Shown: in pieces, positions 11,166 through 22,534 of the stretch
How the letters are laid out: the number at the start of each line of letters is the position of its first letter
Numbering within the stretch: the first letter of the stretch is position 1
Source: Cryptomeria japonica
Taxonomy: Eukaryota; Streptophyta; Pinopsida; Cupressales; Cupressaceae
NCBI RefSeq assembly: GCF_030272615.1
Contig: NC_081411.1
Span: forward strand, 155,830,971 to 155,894,970
Reading direction: 5' to 3'
DNA length: 64,000 nucleotides
The notes under the pieces: generated by a model
Told to the model about the DNA's origin: nothing
The model's input: only the letters and a program-made list of their open reading frames with translations
Databases searched by the model: none
Program-made: the position numbers and the translations under genes

Positions 11166-11804
11166 AGGAACATTCAATGATCACGAGGAGAGATAAAGCT
11201 AGCCTTATATTTAAATTTGAATTTAAAAATTAAGAAAATCATTTTTACAAATTCTCATTAGTGTAAATCCATCTATTATTAAAAACCAAAAGAACTTTAA
11301 ATTAAAACTAATCTCTAAGAATACAAATAAAATAATAAAAGAATAGTCAACCCTAAAACAAACTATGAAAACAAAAAAAATCGTAATAAAAAGTTACAAC
11401 ACATAACCATAATAACAGAATGGACTGAAACCAATGCCAAGATTGTTAGTTGAGATCGTTTTATATTAAAAAACAGAAAACTAAATAAAGTTCTTTGCAT
11501 AGTAATTCCTTTTGAAGGAAAATCTGACTTGTATAGAAATGGTGAAGGAGACTTAAACGAGTATAAAAAAGCTCAGGCGTTGATGTAAGGCCTGAATTTT
11601 TTTTTTTTTTTTTATGGTCATTGATTATTGATTTTAAAACTTCAAATAAAACATCTATGGTATAAATACAGTTGTTTGAGATGGTATGTTTTTTTAGACT
11701 ACAGGAATTGATGACATATATCACAAGAAGTTCTTATCAATTAAATCAGGTGAGCTCTAAATTGATGTGGTTTGTATTCTTTAGATAAAAGTTACATTAA
11801 AATT

Positions 11805-13020
11805 AAGAAATTTCCACAGTTCATATTGACTGTTAATTGATATTATTTGAATTTGATCGTGTGAATTTTTATTACCAAGTTTCCAATCAAACTCTGTGAT
11901 CTATCATTAGGATAAGACAACAAGAGAATATAACTTCTCTAGCTGCTTGAGTTTGTGTAAGAGTTCCCTCCCATAGAGAATATCAATTAAAATCACTAAA
12001 TTTGGATAGTTCATATTGATTGTTAATTGATATTTTCTGATTTTGATTGTGTGAATTTTTGTTAGCAACGTTTCAAATCAAACTCCATAATCCATCATCA
12101 TGATAAGACAACTAAAGAAGATGCTTCTCAAAGTACTTGAATTTGTGTAAGACTATTAATAATGCCAATTAAAATAATGAAATTTCCACAACTTATATTC
12201 ATTAACTGATTTACAGAGACTTATGGACGAAAGACTGTTAGACATATTGATTTTAAAGCTTAAAAAACATTTATCCATCATATAAATATTGATGATTGAT
12301 GTATTGATTATGATATACTGGTTATAGTTTTCTGTCAAAATTGTGGTGTTTCTTATATTTAAAATAGAAATTAAATTAATATTTGCTTGTTAATTGATAT
12401 TTTCTGGATTCGATTATGTAAATTTTTATTATCAATGTTTTAAATCAAACTCTAAGATCCATCATCAGAATAAGATGAACAAAAAAAGAGAGATTGTCAA
12501 ACTGTTTGGATTTGTGTAGGATATTCATGAAATTTCTGCAATTCATATTGATTGTTAACCGATCAATAAAGATTTTATGTCAGACAAGCAATGCCACAGC
12601 TTTAACTGCAGACGGACAGTTAAACCAGACTGCCATCTACATCACCTTGATGATTGATGTATTAATTATAATATATTGGTTACAGTTGCCTGTCACAATT
12701 GAAATGCCTCTTACTTATTGGATTAATATTTATTATTAATTTGATATTTTCTGAATTTGATCATATGAATTTTTATTTCAATATTTCAAATCCATTATCT
12801 GGGCAAGACATGAAGAAAAGAGAGCTTTTCAAGCTATTTGGATATATACAACAGCTCTCATAAAGAATATCTTCGTGATCCATATTAATTATTCCCTAAT
12901 TTATAGGGATTTATTGCTTAAAAGACTATTAGATGTTGGTGCTGATTGTCAGCAACGTCACAGCTTTAACTGCAGACAAACACAGCTTTAACTGCAGACA
13001 AACTTGTAAACCAGACTGAC
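11805..13020 (+). repeat. Degenerate repeat array upstream of monooxygenase copy A
   Basis: The phrase TGTTAATTGATATT plus TCTGAATTTGAT...GTGAATTTTTATT recurs near 11831, 12021, 12390 and 12735, each followed by TCAAACTC...ATCCATCATC...AAGACAA and a TTGTGTAAG-like end. A second module with CACAGCTTTAACTGCAGAC occurs near 12596, 12969 and 12982. The spacing is uneven (about 190, 370 and 345 bp), so two modules have been shuffled and amplified. Copy B lacks the array. Confidence 0.65.
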
Positions 13021-14987
13021 ATCTCTATCACCTTGATCTACTTAGATTTTTATGACAGTGATATTAAAACAGAAAGTCAAAGGTCTGAGCATCCGTCATT
13101 CAAAACCAAACACCGTAAGCACTTCCCTTCTTTATTAAAAAAATATCTTTGTTGGGGATAATCATAGAATTGAAAGAAGAGAAACTGTAGTTCATCTCTA
13201 TAAATCTGCACATATGCTCATGCATTGCTGTATTGTTCACACTGTAAGCATTTTCATTACAGTAACATATATCTCCTTTTAGTGATATATATTTATCAGA
13301 CTCTCTGGACAACCTAAGGGAATCCCTCAATGGTAATGATGAATGTTTGTAGGAGGAGGAGTTGCAGGCCTTGCCACAGCCCTTGCCCTGCATAGGTAAA
13401 TCTTTTGTTTTCTCATTTTTAGGTTTAACTATTTATGATTGGGTGCTAAAAATATCTGTGGTTCTGGATATTGAAATTAGAATTCCTTACATTATGTACA
13501 TGTACGGACTGACATTGTTACTGGGACATCTAGGTTGGGTGTAAAGAGCCTAGTACTTGAGAAGGTCAGCAGCCTTAGAACTAGTGGGGCTGCCTTCATT
13601 ATGTGGGCCAATGCATGGAAAGCTCTTGATGCTCTTGGTGTTGCAGACTCACTTCGCCCAAATTATTGCCAACTTGATGGGTATTTTGCTTTTTCTGGAT
13701 ATCAATTTGATGGGTGATCTGTGTCTTTTGTAGATTTAAATTAGGTTTTAAGGTTTTGTGAGGGTCTGTCCTAATGTACTTACTTTTACTTCAAACATTA
13801 AGTTTTGATCTTCTATGAATAATGACAAGTGTTATTGTTCATATTAATTTTATTTTTGGAAGGATTTAACATAATTTATTTTCTTTCTTGTGCAGAATTT
13901 GTGGCTGGTCAAATTGTACTGGGGTGAAAAAGGCAGTTCAACTCATAAAGAAGACTAAAGGGTGATTAAAATGCAATACAAAGTAGTTATTTTATTATAT
14001 TTCTTGCATGCACAAAGAATTGAAGTTATATAAAATTTTGGATGTGAATTGTACTGATTTTAGGTAATATGATTTGTAATTCAGGGGATTAAGTATGGTG
14101 ATGGAATCTAGGTGTGTAGAAAGAATCAAGCTTATAGAAACACTTGCTAAACAATTGCCTGAGGGAACTATCAGATTCAACTGCAAAGTTGTTTTGATAA
14201 ATAAGAACAATACCTCTTCTTTAATCTTGTTGGAACTTGGAGATGGAACATCTATTACAACAAAGGTAGATTTTCCTTCACTTGTTTTTTATATATCATC
14301 TTATTTAATAATTTACTTTCTTATTAATAAAAATAGACAATTAATTTTTGATATAATTAAAATATACAATAATTTTTTACTATTTAACCATCAAATTAAA
14401 TAATTTTTAACAAAACACATTATCTTATAATTCTTATCTCAAGAAAATAATGTTGACAATCTATTAAATTAAATAAAAAGTTTCACAAACAAGTGCCACT
14501 AATTTACATATATGATTTGCATATTTATTATTCAATTGACAATGATTTTTTAAGTCATTTATATGATTTGATCAAAACAGTATAAGTGTGAAGAAAATTT
14601 ATTCCATCACCCATAAATGAGCCTTTTTATGAGACAAATCTCTCCAATCTTTTTTAATTACAGATCATAATTAATTTTTTTCTTACTTATTTACAATCTT
14701 GTGTATTGCATTATGATTATCAATATGTTTACATGATTTATCTTATGTGGAAGATTAAATTTTATGTATGTATTCTCTGCAGATATTAATAGGTTGTATG
14801 GAGTTCACTCAGTAGTTGGGAGTTGGATGGGTGTACCATTGGCAAAGTCTTCAGGATGCATTGCTACTAGAGGCATGACAACATATACAGAGAGCCACCA
14901 GTTGGAAAAGTTCCATTCACAGGTTTGGGATAGAGGATTAAGAGAAGGATTCATTCCTTGCACAGAAAAACAAGTTTATTGGTTTTT

Positions 14988-15005
14988 AACAAGAAGATCA
15001 CAACC
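14988..15005 (+). repeat. 18-bp target-site duplication, left copy
   Basis: Part of monooxygenase exon 5, encoding the TRRSQ region. It is repeated exactly at 15764-15781 after the inserted retroposon. Copy B has the same site once (about 58312-58329), which shows the state before insertion. Confidence 0.85.
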
Positions 15006-15763
15006 CTTCATAAAGTTACTCCTTCTCCTGGTCCTCATCCCGAGGCCTTGAAGGGTTTTATGAAAACCATTGAATGGCTTATTGATGGGAATAAGAATAC
15101 TGTGGATTAATACAAAAAACTCTACAACAGAGTCATGATCCTGGAGACCATTAACATTGGAGAGGGGAACACTATGGCCAATTATATTGAAGATTTGAAG
15201 AACACAATTGCCAAAGCGGAAGACATCAGAGATGCCTTTAATCCCCGGTTTGAGAAAATTGAAAAGGAGATACAGGATAGAAAAACCCTGGAGGAAACTA
15301 ACGAAAAAACGCTCTCGGATACAGTTGCCAAAGTGGACAAGATAGAGGAGTGCCTCAAGAACATTGCGGAGCAGAGTCTCAACATTCTGAAAATCTCAGC
15401 CAACAACACCCATACCCTAATCAGCAAGCTCAATGATGAAAAGGAAACCCAGGAAATTGACCTGGATGCAGAAGGAACCGGGGAAGCCCAAGGTCCCAGA
15501 ACTCGCACCCATGGAAAGAGGAAGGAAAAGAAAGTGAATAAGGACCTATGATGAGCTGGTGACTAAGGTAGAGGATCTGCTGAAGAAAATTACTATGTAG
15601 TGTCTCCTTGGGTTCTTTGCTGTTTTTTGTTGTTTAGGTGTTTTTTCTGTTTGTTGGTTTTTTGGACCAGTCACTTTGTATGAGGACTCTATTTTCTCAG
15701 CTTTTTATTTTATCTATGTTGCAATGGTTTCGGGTCCTTAAAACCTGTTTTTCAATCAATCAG
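15006..15763 (+). mobile_element. Retroposon inserted in exon 5 of monooxygenase A
   Basis: 758 bp, absent from copy B and flanked by an 18-bp direct repeat (AACAAGAAGATCACAACC at 14988-15005 and 15764-15781). A long target duplication of this kind is typical of target-primed reverse transcription (LINE-type machinery). The + strand frame from about 15009 encodes a coiled-coil protein; it has one stop (TAA about 15108), is then open from the ATG at 15135 to 15551, and after a shift can end at a TAG at 15598. The tail after the ORF is G/T-rich and ends TTTTTCAATCAATCAG without poly(A). The 5' end looks truncated. Confidence 0.75.
15135..15551 (+). pseudogene. Coiled-coil ORF of the inserted retroposon
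   Basis: 138 codons from the ATG at 15135; the same frame is also readable upstream (PSPGPHPEALKGFMKTIEWL) across one TAA. It is rich in Lys, Glu and Ile with heptad-like spacing, then a basic patch (RTRTHGKRKEKK). A shifted frame supplies DELVTKVEDLLKK before a TAG. A minus-strand relic at 59.65-60.4 kb has a similar ending (NERILSKIGKLLKPL) and a similar G/T-rich tail, so the two may be one family. Not recognised by name; an ORF1-like RNA-binding role is possible but unproven. Confidence 0.5.
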
Positions 15764-15781
15764 AACAAGAAGATCACAACC
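15764..15781 (+). repeat. 18-bp target-site duplication, right copy
   Basis: Exact copy of 14988-15005. The exon then continues as CTCAAG up to a GT donor at 15787, as in copy B. Confidence 0.85.
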
Positions 15782-15789
15782 TCAAGGTA

Positions 15790-16145
15790 TCATTCTTATC
15801 TTTAATTATTGATCCATTAAAAGACAAAACCTTAGCTTTTTTATCGATTATTTGCTTTCTTTCAACTGTTCTTCATTTTATTGCATAAATCATACAAAAT
15901 GTGGAAACTTAATATAAACCTAATCAACAACTAGTTATAAATTTGGTAAAATAAGGTCTAAGAATTTTAGGAATATGGGTGAAACAAATTAACAATTTCT
16001 AAAATAGATTGTAATAGTTAGTGGTCTTTCATTTTTTAAATTGAGTATTTGATAATGTAATTGGGATTCTACCTAAAAGTTGATTTTGAATAGAATAATA
16101 TTTAATTTAAACATTTTTATTTTGATTTTTAATATAATGAAATAA
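15790..16145. other. Gene-free stretch after monooxygenase copy A
   Basis: Begins as the intron that follows exon 5, still similar to the sequence after 58336 for the first ~90 bp, then becomes AT-rich sequence with no exon I can recognise. The missing C-terminal exons are not here. Confidence 0.4.
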
Positions 16146-16148
16146 TAG

Positions 16149-16371
16149 AATTCTATATATTTTTATTATTAAAAAATAACTAAGTTTCATACCATCTCCA
16201 ATACACCTTGCTTATCACAAAACACACTCATGGGTTGATTAAATGATATGTCCATATGAAATTCTATATGTTTTTATTATTCATAAATAACTAGGTTTCA
16301 TATCATCTCCAATACACCTTGCTTATCACAAAACACATTCATGGGTTGATTAAATGATATGTCCATATGAT
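16149..16371 (+). repeat. Tandem duplication of about 110 bp
   Basis: Two adjacent copies sharing GAATTCTATAT...TTTTTATTATT, AACTAAGTTTCATACCATCTC, CAATACACCTTGCTTATCAC and ATGGGTTGATTAAATGATAT. The second starts near 16258. A few substitutions separate them. Confidence 0.8.
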
Positions 16372-16379
16372 TTTAGATA

Positions 16380-17310
16380 TTACAAAGCTATGCGACTTTG
16401 TGCATGACACCATGTGGTACTTTGTACTACAGTTTTATAGATGGAATAACAATAGTTGGGTATTTTTTCAATTGAAGAGATAGCTATTGAACCCATGTGG
16501 AATATTTCTCTAAATGTTGACTTGTGATTATTAATAGATCCTACCAAATTTAGATCCACGTGTCTTCCCAAAAATAAATCATCATTTTTCCATGATTCAA
16601 GGTGTGTCACATATATATCTCAAAATCTAACTTGGGATATTTCCTTGTGAAATTTGAGTTTCTAGTTTAACAATCTCAGATTTGGTCTATTCTTGGTAAG
16701 ATAAATGAGACTTCCTAATAATTGTGTAATTTTTCATTTTCATTTCATCAAATATATTAGGAGTTAGGCATGCTCAGATACGCATTGCCAATAGATTATA
16801 TTTTAAATGTTGAAATTTTCAATTAACTCTTTAGCGTATCTTTATTTGGATATTTCTTTAGATAAGATTCAAATTCTCAATATTAGTAACATGAAAAGAA
16901 ATTAACATATATATAATTAGGATTATAATTTTTCTATTCTATTTTCAAATCTATAATTTGCATTCTATACAACTATAAGGAAACCAATACTTGCATATAT
17001 GTTCACTAGTCTAAATATACCATGCATGAGTTATTTTCTTCAAACCATATATGAATTTAACTAACATCCATGCACCTAATTTATTCTTTCCATTTTCCTA
17101 CAAATCCTATATGTTGATGCATGTAGGCTTCCACTTGAAAGTCTCCATTTGTAAATGAACTTTTGGCATGTATTTGATGAGTGCACAAGATAAATGTACA
17201 ATATGAAAAGTTAAAATATAAGACTAATCATATTGTGCATATCCTTTTTCTACCAACAAGCTTTGTATTTTATGATAGTTGCATATGTTTTATACTCTTT
17301 TTTTGGAATA
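16380..17310 (-). pseudogene. Copia pol relic (reverse transcriptase and RNase H)
   Basis: Minus strand, high to low: a decayed block near 17250-17130 resembling the QMDVKSAFLNGDL region; LGSLIYLTKNRPNLRLLN (about 16735-16680), matching the MVGSLxYLTxTRPDI motif; and HVDLNLVGSINNHKSTF...FHMGSIAISS (about 16565-16455), matching the copia RNase H segment around DWAGSxDDRKSTSGYxFxLG. The order is correct for one minus-strand element; frameshifts and stops are many. The LTR relic at 17655-18100 may be its 5' LTR. Confidence 0.75.
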
Positions 17311-17654
17311 TCCACCACATTAAGATTCTTCCTTATTAAAAACTCAATAATATGATTTATCATAGATTAAATTACCATGGTTATTAAAGGAAAGATTACC
17401 TCTTCTTGAGATGTTTTTTTCTTTTTAATTGCTTCATATTTTATTATAGTACAAGTGAGCATGTAGTTTCTTAATATGAGCAAAAAAATCTCTAGAATTA
17501 TCGATAGATTTTTTCTTATGCTAGATGGTACCCTCTCATTTAGATTTTAGAATCATTGGATCAAGTGTCAAATTAGCTAGAAGTCTACAAGTGAATACAA
17601 ATACTAAGTTGTAAGAAATACTTATTCTAAATAGACACTTAGAATACAAATAGT
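17311..17654. other. Gene-free stretch between copia pol relic and LTR relic
   Basis: Probably the eroded internal region of the same minus-strand copia element, but I could not read a credible motif. Confidence 0.35.
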
Positions 17655-18100
17655 AGGAATTAGTTGAAAGGAAGTTAAGGTAGTGGAACAACTTCCTACA
17701 CTAATTTTGAGAGGAGGGCTATACAATTTTTTTTAGATCTTTACAATAGTTACACAAACTTAATAGAAATAAATATAAATAACATGCATACCAAAACACA
17801 ATTATTTACGTGGGGAAAACTATTTTGAGAGAAAAAACCCACAATCCAAAAACCACCTAGAATATTATTCAAAAATTAAGAATAGATTACAATACATACT
17901 TGTAGAGAAAGTTTTTCACCTGAGTATCACCAATAGAAATCTATAGATGGCTCAACAACTATCAAACTCTTAGAATACATCACAATACACAACCATAATA
18001 CAATTTGCGCTCATAAAATAGGGTTTCTTTATATGGAAAACAAAGTACGTAAAATATCCACCATTAGATCCCTAACCTAATGATCGATAGGCCCAACCTA
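17655..18100 (-). repeat. Copia-type LTR relic, inverted partner of 8100-8530
   Basis: The reverse complement matches 8100-8530 throughout. In minus orientation it lies directly upstream of the copia pol relic at 17310-16380, which fits a 5' LTR of that element. No clear primer site follows it. Confidence 0.6.
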
Positions 18101-18329
18101 CCAGATGGACTCAAGTTGCCCTAGGAACCCTATAATTCCCACCCAACCTGCTATGGGAACTATCGAGCTTTGGTTCATCGGGAGGGAATTCTAGTTGGAA
18201 AAATCCTATATCTTCCCGCATTGTTGCGAGAACCTTATGAAAGCTTATTGTAGCAGGTTGATTAATTTACTAATTAATTAACAGTTAGTATCCCCACAAA
18301 TGACATCTACCCCCCCACCCCACCATTAT

Positions 18330-18610
18330 AGCTGAATAGTAGGGCCATAGAATTTTAGGGGCCTGAGAATCCTATGACAAGGTGGATAGCCCCTACAATT
18401 CTATGTGGTAAAGTTCTAGACTAATCTTATATCTTCCCACCCTGCTACGGGAAACTTATTCTAGCAGGCTAATTAATTAACTAATTCCCACCTACCTCAG
18501 CTAATCCTATATCTTCCTACCCATCCCATATTTTCCCTCCCACCTACAGCATCAACCCAGGTACTATTGGTTAGCGATTCTAGGGACCCTACTATTCTAT
18601 GGGGAAGTTT
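18330..18610. repeat. Near-palindromic 19-bp motif cluster, left part
   Basis: Copies of a motif close to CCCCTACTATTCTATGGGG (reverse CCCCATAGAATAGTAGGGG) lie at about 18335-18362, 18389-18410 and 18585-18605. The cluster continues at 23.07-24.24 kb beyond the inserted gypsy element. Confidence 0.6.
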
Positions 18611-19249
18611 CATGTTTAAATGAATTCAAAGGTTGTCTTTTCTTTATAATAGTTGGGGTTCCCTGAGTGCAACACTCATGTTATGAATATAATATGGACT
18701 GCATCACTATAGTCATCCCAATCGGCTCGAGATTGCATCACTAGAGTGTGGTATGGAATTGGTTGCATCTACTATCTACGATAGGGGTAGAGGATAATGA
18801 CCTATCATTGGGCATAGAATCTATTTTCTTTATAGATAAACCTTTCAATGCCTACTCCACTACTGGACCAACCCTACCCCTGCTTCACTAGTTTTCTTGC
18901 TGAATATGCGGTAGGTTTTGTCCAGAACAACACAATGGATGAGATACAATATCATTTTCTCAACAAGCACTTTCAAGTGGTTCTAGCACTAAGGCCTTTG
19001 ACTCTGCTTGTATAGAGTTCCCAGGATGATAAGCCTCTTCAAACTACACAAAGAGTCATCAGCACCTTCTGTCGATTTGTTTAAATATAGTAGTCTAAGG
19101 AAGATCCCCTACTTCACTTCCTCTCCCATCTAGCATTCCTTAGGTGATATTCTTTTCATGTGTGATGATCTCCGAACTAGAATAATAGGGGGTGTTCTCT
19201 TGCCTCTTGCGGAACTATTTCCTTTTGATCACTCACATTCACGCTTCTC

Positions 19250-19548
19250 TGATGCAACCATGTTCTGAAGGGCCCTTAAAGAGAACAACCCAGATCATGC
19301 AACAAGAGTGAAACAATAGAAGCACACACACACAAAATAGAAAATACAATCAGGGACATCCACAACATCGTATATTCATCATAAATCATCCGACAACATC
19401 CAAAAGTCAAAAAATTCTTACATAGGACTAGTTACATCATACATTCCAGATTACAATCATTCGAATATCTAAATTACATATCATGAAAGTAAATTATCAC
19501 ATTTATTATTATTATCTATACTTATATCTCCCCTAAAGGTCAATTACA

Positions 19549-19584
<36 letters not shown>

Positions 19585-20068
19585 AGTCGACCATAAAAGA
19601 TCACATTCTCCAAAACAAGAAAATGAAACATGTAAAATGGGTTGGACCCTAGAGTGAAGATCTCCTCTACTAAGAACACAAATGAAGTGTGGACCACCAA
19701 GGAAGGCTAAACAAGGGCCAAGGAACATTGATCAAGGTGCCAAATAGATCTGCAAGCCAAGAAATCACTCTGCATGAGAAGAAATCTCCAACTAGCCATT
19801 AGGCGCTAAATTGCTCCAGAAACCAAGAAACAAACAATCTAGAAGTGATAACTTACCGGAAAAGAATCCAAATGAACTGAAAAATCTAGAATAAGGAACA
19901 AGAACCAACATGGAAGCCAAAAATTTGATCCACAATGAAAAAAGAACAACTATCGGAGAATTTCGGTAGTAGCACAGAGACTGCAACACAGAACAAAAAT
20001 AACTGAAAAGAAAAATACATTTTTGGTTGATGCAAGATTTCTCATTAACCGGGAATTCTCTTGCATCA
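19250..20068 (-). repeat. 3' LTR of the gypsy element
   Basis: 819 bp, collinear with 22137-23027. It contains an (AT)n run at about 19550-19581. The difference in length from the other LTR comes mostly from the shorter microsatellite. Confidence 0.85.
19550..19581. repeat. (AT)n microsatellite in LTR
   Basis: Uninterrupted TA dinucleotide run of about 16 units, at the same place as the longer run in the partner LTR. Confidence 0.9.
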
Positions 20069-20439
20069 AGCACCCCTGGTAGAAAAAGATGTTCTATGAG
20101 AGGAAACTTATGAACATCGAAATGGATTCGAGATATAGACCCCATGGTCACTTCTGATCCAATTATCTTCTTTGTCTGTAAAATTCTTTCCTCTTGCCAT
20201 TTCTAGAACTTCAATAAGATCTTCCAGTCTCTTATCCTCTTCTCCCCTCTTCACTTGTTTCATTCCCACCCGAACTACCTCTTACCACTATAGCCTTTAT
20301 TCTACAAATCTGATATGTTCTTTCCACCCAAATCCATCTTACTCATTACCATAATTCTATCTTTGCTGTTATCTGGTACCACCCTATTATCAACTAGATC
20401 TTTCTTCAAATCCATGCCAATATCCGATATAACCTCTGT

Positions 20440-21978
20440 AACCTACTTCTTATCACTGCAATTGTTCACAATACTCAAGTTATTCACTTCTTCTTCTTTC
20501 TCCTTCAAAGAAGCCAAATTGAACTTCTGCCCATCCTTCTCAATTGTGATCAGGCTCTTCCTACAATCACTAATAGCTCCTCTATCAAACTGCCAAGGTC
20601 TACCCAAAAAAAACATGACAAGCACTCATAGGCAAGATATCACACAAGACTTCATCTCTAAAAGGACCAATACTAAAGTTCACCCAACATCACTCTTTCA
20701 TCTCTACCACATGATCATCTTTCAACCAACCCACCATGTAAGGACAAGGATGCTTAAGCCTCTTTAAACCAAGTTTGTTCACCATCTCTTTTGATACCAG
20801 ATTACTAGTACTTCCACTATCCGCAATAACCTTACAACACCTACCTCCTAATTTGCAAACAGACTGGAAAATATTCTTTCTTTGAGTAGGCCTGGTATCC
20901 TCACTTCTCTTCTCCATCAAGACTCTTTTAAATTTAAGGGATTCTCCTTGCTTTGGTTCAATCAAGATCTCACCTGCAACTCCATTTATTGGATCTTCAC
21001 ATGCTAAGAAATTCCTTTCCTTTCCCTTGTTACTTTGAGGACATTCATAAGCTATATTTCTGGTTTCCCCACATTTGAAATATGTACCCAAGAACTCCTT
21101 ACTACTACCTCCTTTCCTTTGTGTCTTCTGCTCTGGTTCTTTACTACATTTAGAATTTGGTTTTTCAGCAGTTTGCTTCTCCATACTGCTACTCATCTAT
21201 CCTCTATCCACTGCATGTCTCTCTCTTCCCTTAGGGTTATTCTGTTGTCTCCTCTTCATTTTATCTTCTACCTTCAACACATATTGATAAGCCTCCTCAA
21301 TTGTAGAAATCTTCAGCATACTCATCTCATTCTAGATGTTAAATTGGAGTCCATTTATGTATCTAGCCACCTTTTTCGTATCCATCTCCCAATGTCTGGA
21401 TCTGATCATGACCTTGTAGAATTCTTTAATATACTCCTTCACACTCATGTCCTTCTACTTCAATTTCTACAACCTTTTGAACAACTTCAACTCATAGTCT
21501 CCCAGAATGAATTAGCCTTCAATCTTGTGACCATCTGCCTCCACTGGGCGATTTTCATCTCACTGTTCTCCACTCTATCTCTCAACAACTCTTTCCACCA
21601 TAAAGTAGCATGTCCGTTCAACTTATTTTTTGCTAACCAGACTCTCTATAGGTCCTTAACATCTTCAAACTCAAAGTAGTCCTCCAACTCTCCAATCCAG
21701 TCTATCAGATCTTCTCGATTCAACAAACCTGAAATGTTTGATACCTCAACTTTATGAACTTTGCTTACTTGCACCACCGCTCTAAGAAATATTTTTTCTC
21801 CTTCATCTTCTTCAGCTTCAATCTCTTCTCCTACCTCTTCAAATTCATCCTTCGATTTTGGATTCCTCCGCAAACTAGCCCACACATTTCGGATCTCATT
21901 CCTCATCTTGCTCTTGAAATCCTCTATCATCTACTCTACCCTTCTAGGGTTCATCCTTCTTGATGGAATCTCATCCAT
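20440..21978 (-). pseudogene. Ty3/gypsy gag-protease relic
   Basis: Possible start ATG at 21978 (MDEIPSRRMNPRRVE), interrupted soon by a stop. Then come an acidic N-terminal region, the capsid motifs DLIDWIGELEDYFEFE and WLAKNKLNGHATLWW (about 21720-21570), a worn knuckle FKCGETRNIAYEC (about 21080-21040), the protease active-site block IADSGSTSNLVSKEMV (about 20835-20785) and LGRPWQFDRGAISDCRKS (about 20605-20550), which normally links protease to reverse transcriptase in gypsy elements. Several frameshifts and stops. Role when intact: particle protein and its maturation protease. Confidence 0.8.
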
Positions 21979-22123
21979 TTGCTCCAGTGCAACTACCTCA
22001 ACTTGTCAGTTTGACTACAAGGTTTCAATTGCCTCTCCGTCGGTGATCTATTGAACACACTTACAACCTACCTCAAATCAGCAATATATTCACCCAAAGG
22101 AATGCCTCAAGGTTCGCAATCAA

Positions 22124-22134
22124 CTTTGATACCA
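22124..22134 (-). other. Primer binding site of the gypsy element
   Basis: Minus-strand TGGTATCAAAG, two bases inside the 5' LTR border, resembles the tRNA-iMet site TGGTATCAGAGC. It confirms the minus orientation. Confidence 0.65.
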
Positions 22135-22136
22135 TC

Positions 22137-22441
22137 TGATGCAACCATGTTCCGAAGTGCCCTCAAAGAAAACAATCTGGATCATGCAACAAGAGTAACA
22201 CAATGGAAGTAGGAATACAAAACATAGAAAATTCAATCAGGGACATCAACAACATCGTATACTCATCATAAATCATCTAGAAACATCCCAAAGTCAAAAA
22301 ATTCTTGTAGGACCAGTTACATCATACATTCTAGATTACAATCATCTAGATCTCTAAATTATAGATCATGAAACTAAATTATCACATTTCTTCTTATCTA
22401 CCTCTATCTCTACTTCTATCTTCCTTAAAGATTAATGACAT

Positions 22442-22534
<93 letters not shown>

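Larger units (their letters stand above)
13305..15786 (+). pseudogene. FAD-dependent monooxygenase (MO1/CTF2-like), pseudogene A
   Basis: Visible exons: 13305-13395 (GGGVAGLATALALHR, the FAD dinucleotide loop), 13534 to about 13680 (LGVKSLVLEK...WKALDALGVADSLRPN), 13896-13961, 14085-14265 (IETLAKQLPEGTIRF...GDGTSITTK) and 14783-15786 (GVHSVVGSWMG...FIPCTEKQVYWFLTRR). The domain style matches plant MO1/CTF2-like FAD monooxygenases, relatives of zeaxanthin epoxidase and salicylate hydroxylase. Lesions: the start codon is CTG at 13305 where copy B has ATG; 28 bp are lost between the start and the GGGVAG loop, removing the first beta strand; one base is lost near 14798, destroying the GCDG FAD motif; and a 758-bp retroposon lies in exon 5. 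The C-terminal third is not visible downstream. Non-functional. Confidence 0.8.
11170..15860 (+). repeat. Segmental duplication, copy A (monooxygenase locus)
   Basis: Collinear with 55190-58370. Homology begins upstream of the gene (AATGATCACGAGGAGAGATAAA here, AATGATTGAAAGGAGAGATAAA there), continues through AAAACTAAATAAAGTTCTTT (about 11470; partner about 55785), and covers all visible exons and their introns. Copy A is longer because of an upstream repeat array (11.8-13.0 kb), a longer fourth intron and a 758-bp insertion in exon 5. Confidence 0.75.

Noticed and set aside
20172-21963. Several long + strand frames between 20.1 and 22.0 kb
   Set aside because: They are antisense shadows of the minus-strand gypsy gag-protease; their Ser/Leu/Phe-rich proteins have no motif.
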